A DNA stretch of 47,867 nt from Chloroflexota bacterium (GTDB lineage Bacteria; Chloroflexota; Limnocylindria; Limnocylindrales; CSP1-4): NCBI GenBank assembly GCA_030447745.1, contig JAUJOH010000011.1, positions 1 to 47,867 of the forward strand, written 5' to 3'. The translations under genes were made by a program, and so were the position numbers. The notes beneath the pieces are model-generated. The model was not told where the DNA came from, ran no database searches, and saw only the letters and a list, made by a program, of their open reading frames with translations. This document shows positions 16,366 through 24,698 of this stretch, piece by piece. Position 1 is the first letter of the stretch, and each line of letters begins with the position of its first letter.

Positions 16366-17040
16366 ATGAGCAACTACCACGTCGAGCCCGCCGACAAGCC
16401 GCAGGCATTGACCCAGCAGGCCATCAAGTCGATGCGCCACCAGCAGGTCCAGGGCATGTCGCGCCGGCAGCTGCTCCGCGGCTCGCTGGCAGCCGGCATC
16501 GGGCTGTGGCTGCTGGAGATCAGCGCCGGCACGATCGGCTTCCTGTGGCCGAACCTGGAGGGCGCCTTCGGCGGCGAGCTCGAGATCGGGACCCTCGACG
16601 ACGTCAAGCTCCAGAACAGCTCGCTGCCGATCGAGGAGGGCTTCCCGGCCTACTTCTCGAACGCCCGAGCCTTCGTCATGCTCGTCGACCCCGCCCGCCA
16701 GCAGTTCATCCCGGGCGAGGACCCGGAGGGCGACGGCACCGCGCTCAACGTCCGGGCGCTCTACCAGCGCTGCCCGCACCTCGGCTGCAAGCCGAACCCG
16801 TGCCTCAAGAACTTCTGGCTCGAGTGCCCGTGCCACGGGTCCCGCTATGACCGGCTCGGCATCAAGGCCGAGGGCTCGCAGTTCGGCCCGGCGCCGCGGA
16901 GCATGGATCGGTTCGGCGTCCGGGTGAGCCAGGAAGGGGTGCTGACCATCGACACCGGGAAGATCACGCTCGGCCCGCTGCCCGTCGCGCTCGGCCAGCC
17001 CGGGATCATTCCGCCCACCAGCCCGACCGGCTGCATCTAG
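16366..17040 (+). CDS. qcrA: Rieske 2Fe-2S protein of the bc complex
   Basis: A 224-residue Rieske subunit that takes the first electron from quinol at the Qo site. Cluster motifs: CPHLGC (Cys136, His138, Cys141) and CPCHGS (Cys154, Cys156, His157); ligands are Cys136, His138, Cys154, His157, with a Cys141-Cys156 disulfide. The N-terminus carries a Tat-like SRRQLLRGS (residues 32-40) ahead of one helix (41-61), so the folded domain is exported by Tat and stays anchored. The ATG at 16366 has GAGGA upstream. Next to it are cytochrome b subunits and the cytochrome c-cupredoxin gene. Confidence 0.95.
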   Translation: MSNYHVEPADKPQALTQQAIKSMRHQQVQGMSRRQLLRGSLAAGIGLWLLEISAGTIGFLWPNLEGAFGGELEIGTLDDVKLQNSSLPIEEGFPAYFSNARAFVMLVDPARQQFIPGEDPEGDGTALNVRALYQRCPHLGCKPNPCLKNFWLECPCHGSRYDRLGIKAEGSQFGPAPRSMDRFGVRVSQEGVLTIDTGKITLGPLPVALGQPGIIPPTSPTGCI

Positions 17041-17076
17041 GCCCGGCGTGACCGGCACCCACGACGGAGGAGCCCG

Positions 17077-18147
17077 ATGACCACGCCCTCCGGCCGCGAG
17101 CCCGAGGAGCGCCTGCCGGCTCGCCGTCCGCCCAGCGAACCGGCGCCCGCAGACCGCTTCACCTCCCCGCCGTCGACGCGCTCGTTCCAGCTGTCGCCGG
17201 AGCGAGCGGCGCAGATCGTGCGGCAGTCGTCGAACGCCCGCTGGGTCGGGTTCCTCGCGGTGATCGTCGTCGTCCTGTTCACGATCCTCTACTACTTCTA
17301 CGAGCTGGGTGCGCCGCTCGGACTCACCGAGCCCCGGTTGGCGGTCGAGGACGAGCGGCAGCAGGTCGTGGCCGTCGAGCGCGGCTACAACCTCTACCAG
17401 GCGAACTGCGCGCGGTGCCACGGGCCGAACGGGCTTGGCCCGAACGAGCCGGAGCCACCGGAGGCCGGTGGTGGCTATATCGGCCCCGCGCTCAACGACC
17501 AGGCCAAGCTGTTCCAGCACCTCAACGAGGACTACCTGCGGAACGTCCTCGAGGTCGGTGGCCGGTATGTCTGCGGCAACGCCCGGAGCCAGATGCCCGT
17601 CTGGGCGGACACCAACGGCGGGCCGCTCAACTACCGCCAGATCGAGGAGCTGATCGCGTTCCTCCGCGCGCCGAGCACCGAGGAGTACGAGGTCCGCGAC
17701 CCTGAGCTCAACGAGCCAACCGGCGAGCACTTCAACGGCTGGGTCGACCCGAGCTACCGACCCGAGCCGGGCGCCACGCCATACCCGGACTGCTACCTCG
17801 ACGCCCTGAGCGCCGGAGGCGGCGGCGGCGGCGGCAACGCCTCACCCGCCGCCTCGGCGGATCCGAACGCACAGACGGGCGTCGTGACGGCCGCCAACGT
17901 CGAGTGCACCGAGGACGCGCTCACGGCGCCCGCGGACACGGCGTTCAACATCCACTTCGTCAACGAGGACGCGGGCATCCCGCACGACGTCGACATCCGC
18001 TCCGGCGACGAGGTGCGCGTCGACAACGAGATCCTCGAGGACGCGGGCGAGGCGACCTACGCGATCGAGCCGCTCCCCGCCGGCCAGTACGAGTTCTTCT
18101 GCTCGGTCCACCCGCAGCAGATGGTCGGCACGCTGACGGTCGAGTAA
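17077..18147 (+). CDS. Membrane-anchored cytochrome c fused to a cupredoxin domain
   Basis: A 356-residue electron carrier or acceptor of the bc complex. After a proline-rich cytoplasmic tail it has one membrane helix (56-74), a class I cytochrome c domain with CARCH (111-115) and a probable axial Met173 in SQMPVW, a Gly/Ala linker with an eight-Gly run (247-253 region), and a C-terminal type I copper domain with His303, Cys342, His345 and Met349 (FFCSVHPQQM). A heme c domain and a blue-copper domain on one anchored chain would let the complex hand electrons within one polypeptide towards the terminal oxidase. The ATG is preceded by CGGAGGAG. A closely similar cupredoxin domain is fused to the oxidase-related protein at 46739-47854. 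Confidence 0.9.
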   Translation: MTTPSGREPEERLPARRPPSEPAPADRFTSPPSTRSFQLSPERAAQIVRQSSNARWVGFLAVIVVVLFTILYYFYELGAPLGLTEPRLAVEDERQQVVAVERGYNLYQANCARCHGPNGLGPNEPEPPEAGGGYIGPALNDQAKLFQHLNEDYLRNVLEVGGRYVCGNARSQMPVWADTNGGPLNYRQIEELIAFLRAPSTEEYEVRDPELNEPTGEHFNGWVDPSYRPEPGATPYPDCYLDALSAGGGGGGGNASPAASADPNAQTGVVTAANVECTEDALTAPADTAFNIHFVNEDAGIPHDVDIRSGDEVRVDNEILEDAGEATYAIEPLPAGQYEFFCSVHPQQMVGTLTVE

Positions 18148-18163
18148 CAGAGGCAGGAGGACG

Positions 18164-19888
18164 ATGGCCCGAGCCCTGACCTCCGGTCCCGCGCCGCGTC
18201 GCCGCGCGCTCTTCGGGCTGCTCGACGCCGACGGCTGGGGGTGGGCGTCGCTCAAGGCGTTCTTCTGGTTCGTCGTCATCATCTTCCTGCTCGGGTACGT
18301 GCCGGATCGGGCGTATTACTTCACGGTCAACCGAACGATCGATCTCGGCATCCTGGCTTGGTCGCCGGTCAACCTCTGCCCGCCAGAGAACCAGGACCTA
18401 CCGTGTCCGGCGCCGGTCGGCGCGGTGCTGCCGTGGCAGGCCTCACCGGAGGAGCTGCAGCTTCCCGCCGGGCGCGTCGACGCCGCCGTCGTGCAGGCGG
18501 GTCGCAAGCTGCTCGTGATCGGCGGCAGCGACGGCCAGACCGCGACCGATGCGGTCAGCGTCGCGGAGCTCGTCGAGCCCGGCAGCTTCGACAAGTGGCA
18601 GGAAGGCCCGCCGCTGCCGGAGCCTCGAGCGGATGCGGGCGTCGCATTTCTGAACGGCGTCGTCTACGTCACCGGCGGCTACGACGAGAACGGCGAGCCG
18701 ACGGACACCACGTTCGTGCTGGCGCCGAACCTCCAGACGGGGGATCTGGGTGAATGGCAGACCGCAGAGCAGGTGGAGCAGCCGCTCGACCTGCCCGAGC
18801 CCCGAGCCGGCGGCTCGGTCATCGTCCTGGCTGACGGCCTGCTGTTCGCAGGCGGGGTCGGGCTGGACGGACAGCCGACCTCCACGGTCTGGAAGTCGAC
18901 GATCGACGCGCAGGGCGCGCTCGGCGAATGGACGCCCCAACGGGCGTTGATCCAGCCGACCGCCGACGCCGTGGGCGTACTGACCGGTGAGGCCGTCTGG
19001 GTCATCGGTGGCCGGGATCTCGATGGACCGACCGCCCGCGTTCAGCAAGGTGTGATCGCGGGAACGGAAGGCATCGAGGGTGACCCGAATCCCGGCGGAG
19101 CGGACAGCGAGGTAGATGCCGAGGGGGGTGAGAGTGGCGCAGTCGGCGAGGATGACGAGGCGGACGATCCGCCAGGCGCGGGGAGCACCGCGCCGGACGC
19201 CTCGGCCGCGAGCCCCGGGACGGACGCCTCGGGCGCACCGGATGCGTCGGCCGCAAGCCCCGGGACCGACGCTTCCGCCGCGCCGGACGCCTCGGCGGCG
19301 CCGGACGCCTCGCCCGCGCCGGAGGGTTCGGCCGCGCCGGAAGCGGGCACCGGCGCGGGATCGATCTCGGGCTGGTCGGAGGGGACGAGCCTGCCCGCGC
19401 CACGGATGAACGCGATGGGCCACCAGGCGAATGGCACGGTGTACGTGATCGGCGGGTCGGACGGCTCGGCGACCCACAACGAGCTGTATTGGGCGGTGCC
19501 AGCGGGCGGCGACAGCCCGGACGCGATCCCGGAGTGGCGGCACCTCGCCCAGACCGACCTGCCGGAGCCCGGGCTGGAACGCGCGGCCATCGGTCAGTCC
19601 GGGTCGAACCTGCTGCTCGTCGGCGGGATGTCGGGCAGAGACCCGCAGGTCGGCAGCGCTCGCGCCAACACCTCGCCGCAAGCTCCGTTCTTCCAGCTGG
19701 GGCTGGTCGGGGTCGTCGTCCCGGCGCTCAAGATCGAGGGCGAGATCGGCCAGCAGCTGGGCTACCTGAATGCCGCGGCCGCCGGCGGTGCGATGTTCGC
19801 GCTGCTGGTCGCGATCGGCTGGATGTTCGCGCACCGCGAGCAAACGCGGGGTCTGTGGAACCGGATGAGGCGCCGAGGCCGAACCTGA
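18164..19888 (+). CDS. Membrane-tethered Kelch-repeat propeller protein, last gene of the bc operon
   Basis: A 574-residue protein with a membrane helix at each end (about 31-46 and 537-557) and an extracytoplasmic domain between them. Six Kelch-type units are readable, each with a PR-x-hydrophobic strand then a hydrophobic-GG strand (for example KLLVIGGSDG, VVYVTGGYDE, LLFAGGVGLD, AVWVIGGRDL, TVYVIGGSDG, NLLLVGGMSG), fitting a six-bladed propeller. A roughly 100-residue acidic then Ala/Pro/Ser/Asp linker (about 308-405) splits blade four from blade five. There is no heme or copper motif. Its start has AGGAGGA and lies 16 nt after the cytochrome c-cupredoxin stop, so it is co-transcribed. A scaffold or assembly role for the complex is my inference. 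Confidence 0.85.
   Translation: MARALTSGPAPRRRALFGLLDADGWGWASLKAFFWFVVIIFLLGYVPDRAYYFTVNRTIDLGILAWSPVNLCPPENQDLPCPAPVGAVLPWQASPEELQLPAGRVDAAVVQAGRKLLVIGGSDGQTATDAVSVAELVEPGSFDKWQEGPPLPEPRADAGVAFLNGVVYVTGGYDENGEPTDTTFVLAPNLQTGDLGEWQTAEQVEQPLDLPEPRAGGSVIVLADGLLFAGGVGLDGQPTSTVWKSTIDAQGALGEWTPQRALIQPTADAVGVLTGEAVWVIGGRDLDGPTARVQQGVIAGTEGIEGDPNPGGADSEVDAEGGESGAVGEDDEADDPPGAGSTAPDASAASPGTDASGAPDASAASPGTDASAAPDASAAPDASPAPEGSAAPEAGTGAGSISGWSEGTSLPAPRMNAMGHQANGTVYVIGGSDGSATHNELYWAVPAGGDSPDAIPEWRHLAQTDLPEPGLERAAIGQSGSNLLLVGGMSGRDPQVGSARANTSPQAPFFQLGLVGVVVPALKIEGEIGQQLGYLNAAAAGGAMFALLVAIGWMFAHREQTRGLWNRMRRRGRT
19190..19330 (+). repeat. 45-bp in-frame tandem repeat in the Kelch protein linker
   Basis: Units begin at 19190, 19235 and 19280 with GCGCCGGACGCCTCG or near variants; the third breaks into 15-bp subunits. 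It encodes the PDAS/PGTDAS-rich linker. The unit length is a multiple of three, so copy-number change keeps the frame. Confidence 0.7.
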
Positions 19889-19890
19889 TC

Positions 19891-19925
19891 GGGCGGCTCG
19901 GCGGCGTGCACCGCGTGGACCGCCC
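19891..19925 (+). terminator. Candidate terminator after the respiratory operon
   Basis: GGGCGG (19891-19896) pairs with CCGCCC (19920-19925), with an inner GCGG/CCGC pairing. It is between the converging Kelch and rhodanese genes; there is no T-run. Confidence 0.35.
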
Positions 19926-19949
19926 CGTGACGCCTGGCGTCGGCCGCGA

Positions 19950-20321
19950 TCAGCCTCGGAGCGCGCCCTCGGCGGGCTCGACCGGTCCCCGGCGCACCGG
20001 TAGACCGGCCCGCTCCCATTCGGTGATCCCGCCCGCGACGTTGGCGACGTCCGTGTAGCCGTTCCGCAGGAGATGGGCCGTCGCGGCCGCGGATCGGCCG
20101 CCGGCCGCGCACATCACGAGCAGCGGCCGATCCCTCGGCAGGTCCGCCCAGCGGACGGCGAACTCGGACATCGGGACCAGTGCCACGTCGTCGAGCCGGA
20201 CGGCAGCGAACTCGTTCGGCTCGCGGACGTCGATCACGAGCGGCGCCGGCTGCGCTTCGCGTAGGCGGCGATCCGCCTCGCGGACGTCGATCGTCGGAAC
20301 GGAAGTCGGCGGCTGCGTCAT
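19950..20321 (-). CDS. Rhodanese-like sulfurtransferase
   Basis: A 123-residue single-domain rhodanese expected to carry persulfide sulfur on Cys71 (LLVMCAAGGRSAAATAHL). VIDVREPNEF (residues 29-38) is the usual opening motif, and the C-terminal ITEWERAGLPVRRG is typical of GlpE-like domains. The ATG at 20321 has GGAGG 5 nt upstream and overlaps the DUF309 stop as ATGA. It is the last gene of a three-gene coupled operon (DUF2203, DUF309, rhodanese). The sulfur acceptor is unknown. Confidence 0.92.
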   Translation of the reverse strand: MTQPPTSVPTIDVREADRRLREAQPAPLVIDVREPNEFAAVRLDDVALVPMSEFAVRWADLPRDRPLLVMCAAGGRSAAATAHLLRNGYTDVANVAGGITEWERAGLPVRRGPVEPAEGALRG

Positions 20322-20752
20322 GGCTTCCTCCAGGGGAGCGGCGGCGGATCGACGCGTGCGACGTCCGGCTCGAGACGGAGGCGCTCGAGACGTGCGTCGA
20401 CCTGGAAGACGAGGGCGTCGAGATCGAGGCCGCGCGTGTCCGACGCCGCCGCGGCGGCCGAGGCGAGCCGGTCCCGGGCACCGCGCAGGTTCTTCACCAT
20501 TCCCAGCGGGTTGCCGCGGACGGCATGGACGTATGCGGCGGCGAGCTTGATGAGCCCCTGGTGCAGGTCGCGCTCCGCGGGGTCGTCCGTCCCCATCCAG
20601 GCCGGTTCGAGGTGCTCGTGGGCGGCAAAGAAGTCCCCGGCTGCGTAGGCCGCGACCCCGGCCCGGAAGGCCGCCTCGCGATCCATGTCGGGCAGCGGCC
20701 GCCACGCCTTGCGCCGTCCGCCCTGGACGACCGTTGCCGGCCGGGCGGTCAT
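20318..20752 (-). CDS. DUF309 family protein
   Basis: A 144-residue protein with the DUF309 pattern: a helix-rich domain with FFAAHEHLEPAW (His-Glu-His), then HQGLIKLAAAYVHAVRGNPLG. The conserved His/Glu residues suggest a metal or ligand site, but no function is established to my knowledge. The ATG at 20752 overlaps the DUF2203 stop (ATGA), deciding the start over a later Met at 20686; the gene's own stop overlaps the rhodanese start in the same way. Tight coupling suggests the three products act in one process. Confidence 0.88.
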   Translation of the reverse strand: MTARPATVVQGGRRKAWRPLPDMDREAAFRAGVAAYAAGDFFAAHEHLEPAWMGTDDPAERDLHQGLIKLAAAYVHAVRGNPLGMVKNLRGARDRLASAAAAASDTRGLDLDALVFQVDARLERLRLEPDVARVDPPPLPWRKP

Positions 20753-21198
20753 TCGAGGTCCGCGAGCGAGCGACGGCCGGCGACGCCCGTCGAGAGCTCG
20801 TGCCACCAGCCCACTTCGTCCTCGCCCAGCCGCCAGCAGAGCCAGACCTGGCGGCCCGTGACGAGGGCCGGGAAGTCGATGAGGCCCGTCTCGATGTCCC
20901 GAAGCGTGATGCCCAGCTCGTCGATCCGGGCGACGCCGGCCTGCATCTGGTCGATGACGCCCTGCATCCGGAGCCGCAACCGGCGCAGCTCCGCCACCGC
21001 CGCCTGGGCCCTCCGTGCCGAGCCCGCAGCGGCGCCGCCGGCCGGGGCCTCCGCGGCGGCCTCGACGGCAGACTGCCGCTCGAGCACCTCGTCCCGCAGC
21101 CGGATCAGCTCGAAGCGCTGGTCGCGGAGGAGGGCAAGGATCCCGCGCACCTCGGGCAGCGCGGCGTTGGCGGCGTCGATGTCGAAGAACCGGCTCAC
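20749..21198 (-). CDS. DUF2203 family protein
   Basis: A 149-residue protein with the DUF2203 layout: an N-terminal FDIDAANAALPEVRGIL segment, two long helices with coiled-coil character, and a C-terminal GRQVWLCWRLGEDEVGWWH segment. An Ala/Gly-rich insert (about residues 49-65) interrupts the first helix. No function is known. The GTG start at 21198 has TAGAAT exactly 6 nt upstream without a Shine-Dalgarno, so this is probably the leaderless first gene of the DUF2203/DUF309/rhodanese operon. It is divergent from the aminotransferase gene, with only 89 bp between starts. Confidence 0.88.
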   Translation of the reverse strand: MSRFFDIDAANAALPEVRGILALLRDQRFELIRLRDEVLERQSAVEAAAEAPAGGAAAGSARRAQAAVAELRRLRLRMQGVIDQMQAGVARIDELGITLRDIETGLIDFPALVTGRQVWLCWRLGEDEVGWWHELSTGVAGRRSLADLE

Positions 21199-21204
21199 CG
21201 GCGG

Positions 21205-21210
21205 ATTCTA
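21205..21210 (-). promoter_or_regulatory. Leaderless -10 element (TAGAAT)
   Basis: TANNNT hexamer 6 nt upstream of the GTG at 21198; one of two back-to-back leaderless promoters in this intergenic gap. Confidence 0.6.
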
Positions 21211-21275
21211 GACCCCCGGGCCAACGATCCCGTCGACCGGCAGATCGCCAAGGTTCCGACGACCCTGCCGCCTGC

Positions 21276-21281
21276 TAGCAT
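21276..21281 (+). promoter_or_regulatory. Leaderless -10 element (TAGCAT)
   Basis: TANNNT hexamer 6 nt upstream of the ATG at 21288, no Shine-Dalgarno. Confidence 0.6.
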
Positions 21282-21287
21282 CCGGCG

Positions 21288-22475
21288 ATGCGACTCGCCG
21301 CCCGCATGGGGTCGATCGGTACCGAGACCGCCTTCGAGGCCGCGGCGCGTGCCCGGGCCCTCGAGGCCGAGGGGCGCGACGTGATCCACCTCGAGATCGG
21401 CGAGCCGGACTTCGACACCCCGGCGCACGTTCGTGAGGCCGCCAAACGAGCGCTCGACGACGGTGCCACGCACTACGCGCCGTTCGCGGGCATCCCGGAG
21501 CTGCGAGCCGCGATCGCTGAGGACGCGACGAGCCGCAAGCGGTTCCCGGTGGACCCGTCCCAGGTGTTCGTCACGGTCGGTGGCAAGGGCGTCATGGTGT
21601 ACGCGATCCTGGGCCTCGTCGACCCCGGTGACGAGGTGATCGTGCCGGATCCCGGGTATCCCATCTACGCGTCCCTGACCTCGTTCGTCGGCGCGACGCC
21701 GGTGCCGATCCGGATCCGCCAGGAGCGCGACTTCCGGCTCGACGTCGACGAGCTCGCGTCGCTCGTCACCCCCCGCACACGGCTGCTCGTCCTGAACTCG
21801 CCCGCGAACCCGACCGGTGGCGTCCTCACCGGCGGCGACATCGAGCGGATCGCGGAGCTGGCGCTCCGGCATGACCTGGTCGTGCTGGCCGATGAGATCT
21901 ACGCCCGCATCCTGTACGACGGCGCGGAGCACGTGTCGCTCGCTTCCCTGCCGGGCATGGCGGAGCGGACCATCGTCCTCGACGGCTTCTCCAAGACGTA
22001 CGCCATGACGGGCTGGCGGATGGGCTACGCGATCGTCCCGCCCACGCTCGTCCAGGCGTACGGCACGCTGATCATCAACACCGTCAGCTGCGCGCCCACG
22101 TTCGTCCAGGTCGGCGCCGTCGAGGCGCTGCGCGGGCCGCAGGACGACGTCGACGCGATGGTCGACGAGTTCCGCGCCCGACGCGATCTCGTGGTCGACG
22201 GGCTCAACGCGATCCCGGGCGTCGAGTCCGCGACGCCGCACGGGGCGTTCTATGCCTTCCCACATATCGGCGGGACCGGGTTCACGGGCGCCGAGCTCGC
22301 GGACCGGCTGCTCGCCGAGACGGGCGTCTGTGTGCTGGCCGGGACGGCCTTCGGCGGGGTCGGCACGGAGCACATCCGGATCAGCTACGCCAACTCGCGG
22401 GCAAACCTGACCGAGGCCGTCCGCCGGATCGATGCCTTCGTCCGGCAGCACGCCGCCGCGCCGACACCGGCCTGA
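21288..22475 (+). CDS. Class I/II PLP-dependent aminotransferase (aspartate aminotransferase-like)
   Basis: A 395-residue fold-type I aminotransferase. The N-terminus has GEPDFDTP, the cofactor region NSPANPTGG, the Asp/Tyr motif [10 protein letters not shown], the PLP-binding Lys236 in [16 protein letters not shown], and the C-terminal carboxylate-binding Arg in IRISYANS. Length and motifs match the I-gamma aspartate aminotransferase group; alanine or other substrates are possible. It is followed 8 nt later by a D-2-hydroxyacid dehydrogenase; together they could interconvert an amino acid, its 2-oxoacid and a hydroxyacid (for example a glyoxylate/hydroxypyruvate pair), which is inference. 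Confidence 0.92.
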   Translation: MRLAARMGSIGTETAFEAAARARALEAEGRDVIHLEIGEPDFDTPAHVREAAKRALDDGATHYAPFAGIPELRAAIAEDATSRKRFPVDPSQVFVTVGGKGVMVYAILGLVDPGDEVIVPDPGYPIYASLTSFVGATPVPIRIRQERDFRLDVDELASLVTPRTRLLVLNSPANPTGGVLTGGDIERIAELALRHDLVVLADEIYARILYDGAEHVSLASLPGMAERTIVLDGFSKTYAMTGWRMGYAIVPPTLVQAYGTLIINTVSCAPTFVQVGAVEALRGPQDDVDAMVDEFRARRDLVVDGLNAIPGVESATPHGAFYAFPHIGGTGFTGAELADRLLAETGVCVLAGTAFGGVGTEHIRISYANSRANLTEAVRRIDAFVRQHAAAPTPA

Positions 22476-22483
22476 GCGCCGCG

Positions 22484-23476
22484 ATGCCTGACCGGCCGCG
22501 GGTCTTCGTCGCACGGGTCATCCCCGACGAGGGGATCCGCCCCGTCCTCGAGGCGACCGATGCCCGGATCTGGGAGGACGAGCTGCCGCCGCCACGCGAG
22601 GAGCTGCTGCGTGCGGTCGAAGGCTGCGACGGCGTCCTGACGCTGCTGACGGATCAGGTCGACGCCGAGTTCCTCGACCGCGCCGGTCCGGGGTTGAAGG
22701 TCGTCTCCAACTACGCGGTCGGGTTCGACAACGTCGACGTCGCGGAGTGCACGAGGCGCGGCATCCCCGTCGGGAACACGCCGGACGTGCTCACCGAAAC
22801 CACGGCCGACCTCGCCTGGGCGCTGCTGATGGCCGCCACCCGCAGGATCGTCGAGGGCGCCGACTACGTGCGGGCCGGGAAGTGGAAGACCTGGGGGCCG
22901 CTCCTCCTGCTCGGCCCGGACGTGCACGGCGCGACGCTCGGGATCGTGGGCTTCGGGCGGATCGGCCAGGCCGTCGCGCGCCGGGCGCAGGGCTTCGGGA
23001 TGACGATCCTCTACCACGACACCGCGCCGCTTCCGGAGGAGGTCAGCCAGCCGCTCGGCGCCACGTGGGTTGATCTCGACGAGCTCCTCGCGCGCTCGGA
23101 CTTCGTGTCGCTCCACGTCAACCTCACCCCGGAGACGACGCACCTCATCAACGCCGATCGACTCGCGCGCATGAAGCCGACCGCGGTCCTCGTGAACACG
23201 GCGCGCGGTCCGGTCGTCGACCCGCGGGCGCTGCACGAGGCGCTCCGAGACGGGGTGATCTGGGCGGCGGCGCTAGACGTCACCGACCCCGAGCCGATCC
23301 CGGTCGACGACCCGCTGCTGGCCCACGAGCGTTGCCTCGTCGTGCCACACATCGCCTCGGCGTCGCACGCGACGCGCGCCAGGATGGCGCAGATGGCCGC
23401 CGCGAACCTCCTCGCCGGGCTCCGCGGCGAGCCGCTGCCGACCCCGGTCAACCCGGAGGCCGTCACGGGCCGGTGA
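22484..23476 (+). CDS. D-2-hydroxyacid dehydrogenase (glyoxylate/hydroxypyruvate reductase-like)
   Basis: A 330-residue NAD(P)-dependent dehydrogenase reducing a 2-oxoacid to the D-hydroxyacid. Visible: [11 protein letters not shown] and [17 protein letters not shown] in the substrate domain; the nucleotide loop [10 protein letters not shown]; and the catalytic residues Arg in NTARGPVVD, Glu in DVTDPEPIP and His in VPHIASAS. The closest pattern is GhrB/GyaR glyoxylate reductase. It starts 8 nt after the aminotransferase stop, and its own stop overlaps the next start (GTGA), so the three genes form an operon. Confidence 0.92.
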   Translation: MPDRPRVFVARVIPDEGIRPVLEATDARIWEDELPPPREELLRAVEGCDGVLTLLTDQVDAEFLDRAGPGLKVVSNYAVGFDNVDVAECTRRGIPVGNTPDVLTETTADLAWALLMAATRRIVEGADYVRAGKWKTWGPLLLLGPDVHGATLGIVGFGRIGQAVARRAQGFGMTILYHDTAPLPEEVSQPLGATWVDLDELLARSDFVSLHVNLTPETTHLINADRLARMKPTAVLVNTARGPVVDPRALHEALRDGVIWAAALDVTDPEPIPVDDPLLAHERCLVVPHIASASHATRARMAQMAAANLLAGLRGEPLPTPVNPEAVTGR

Positions 23477-24426
23477 GGCGGCCGTCGCCGGTGCGACCGT
23501 TGAGCGATCCATCCCCGGACCCGATCCGCGTCGCGGCCGCGCTCGGCCTGACGGGGGGCCGGGACGCACGCCGGCTCGAGGGCGGGTCAGACACGATGAC
23601 GTGGCGCGTCGAATCGTCGAGTGGCCCCGTCGCGGTGCGGCTCTTCCGGGAGCGGCAGCAGGGGGCCGCGGACCGCGAGGTTGGGGCGCTCCAGACGGCT
23701 CGCGCCGGTGGCGTTCCGGTCCCGGACGTCCTGGCCCGTGGCGTCTGGGATCGGCGGCCGGCGACCATCCTCGGCTGGTGCGCCGGTCAGACGGTCGTCG
23801 CTCGCCTGATCGACGCGCCTGACCGTGCCGAGGGCGTGGGCCACGCGTTCGGGCGGACACAGGCGGAGATTCACCGACTCGCGGCGCCTCGGGGCTGGCG
23901 TGATGAGGCGCCGGTGTGGCCGCCCGGCGGAGACCTGCCGCCGCCGGCCGCCGACGGCTCCGGCGCGCTCCTGCACCTCGACTTCCATCCGCTCAACGTG
24001 CTCGTCGAGGGTGACGAGGTCCGCGCCGTGCTCGACTGGGTGAATGCCGCGTCCGGCGACCCCCGAGCCGACATCGCTCGCACCTACTCGATCGTCCGCG
24101 CCGATCCGGCGGTGCGTGCGTTCGCGCCACGCGTGGTTCACGCCTTTCGGCGCGGGTGGCGATCCGGGTACGAGGCGCGGAATGGGCCGTTCGGAGATCT
24201 TGCCGGGTTCGTCTCCTGGGCCGGCCGCGCGATGGCCTGCGACCTGCGGCCGCGGCTGTCCAGTGACGAGCTGCGCGGGATCCGCCGGTGGACGGCCGGC
24301 TGGGACCGGTGCGTGCGTCGCGGCGTCGGGTTGGAGGCCGCTGGCAAGCCGGCGCCATCAGCACGATGCCGGTCACGAGAATGGCCGCCAGGACCATCAC
24401 CACCTCCGTCCCTGCGCCGAGGATGA
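23473..24426 (+). CDS. Aminoglycoside phosphotransferase (APH)-family kinase
   Basis: A 317-residue APH/choline-kinase-fold protein. Catalytic loop [13 protein letters not shown] (HxDxxxxN) and metal-binding [15 protein letters not shown] are intact; an ATP-site Lys is less clear because VAVRLFRE replaces the usual Lys strand. The substrate is unknown; resistance is not implied. The GTG start at 23473 overlaps the dehydrogenase stop as GTGA. The last 40 or so residues (from about 24310) are Pro/Ser/Arg-rich and antisense to a membrane-protein frame, so the natural stop has probably been lost and the tail extended. Confidence 0.8.
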   Translation: MRRPSPVRPLSDPSPDPIRVAAALGLTGGRDARRLEGGSDTMTWRVESSSGPVAVRLFRERQQGAADREVGALQTARAGGVPVPDVLARGVWDRRPATILGWCAGQTVVARLIDAPDRAEGVGHAFGRTQAEIHRLAAPRGWRDEAPVWPPGGDLPPPAADGSGALLHLDFHPLNVLVEGDEVRAVLDWVNAASGDPRADIARTYSIVRADPAVRAFAPRVVHAFRRGWRSGYEARNGPFGDLAGFVSWAGRAMACDLRPRLSSDELRGIRRWTAGWDRCVRRGVGLEAAGKPAPSARCRSREWPPGPSPPPSLRRG

Positions 24427-24613
24427 CCGCGCGCCACGTGCGATCATCACGTGCGGAGCCGGAAGCGACGAGGCCGCTGACGGCCAGCGCACCGCCGATG
24501 GCGGCTCCGACGACCAACGACGGCAGCGCCCAGTCGCCCGGCGTCCGGATGGCGCCGAACTGGCAGTCGGAGTAAGCGACGGCCTGCCAGAACAGGACCG
24601 CGCACACGTCCAA
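23993..24613 (-). CDS. Possible small two-helix membrane protein with run-on C-terminus
   Basis: Only the first 90 or so residues (24613 to about 24345) look like protein: two membrane helices (about 28-52 and 62-88) around a short Ser/Ala/Arg loop. Beyond that the frame runs antisense through the APH kinase gene as Arg/Pro-rich sequence, so the original stop is missing. The start is uncertain: TTG at 24613 or GTG at 24607. No family recognised. The junction near 24345 may be a deletion joining two converging genes. Confidence 0.4.
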   Translation of the reverse strand: MDVCAVLFWQAVAYSDCQFGAIRTPGDWALPSLVVGAAIGGALAVSGLVASGSARDDRTWRAVILGAGTEVVMVLAAILVTGIVLMAPACQRPPTRRRDARTGPSRPSTGGSRAARHWTAAAAGRRPSRGRPRRRTRQDLRTAHSAPRTRIATRAERREPRVARTHAPPDRRGRSSRCERCRLGGRRTRHSPSRARRGPRHPRRAR

Positions 24614-24698
24614 CCGGGTTGCCCACGATCACTACCTCGCGGTTCCGTTCATTCGACCGCTGGACGGGTGGGGGCGCTCCGTCGTTCCAGCTCGTGGG

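Noticed and set aside
17793-18282. Minus-strand frames opposite the cupredoxin domain
   Set aside because: Shadows of the well-supported cytochrome c-cupredoxin gene.
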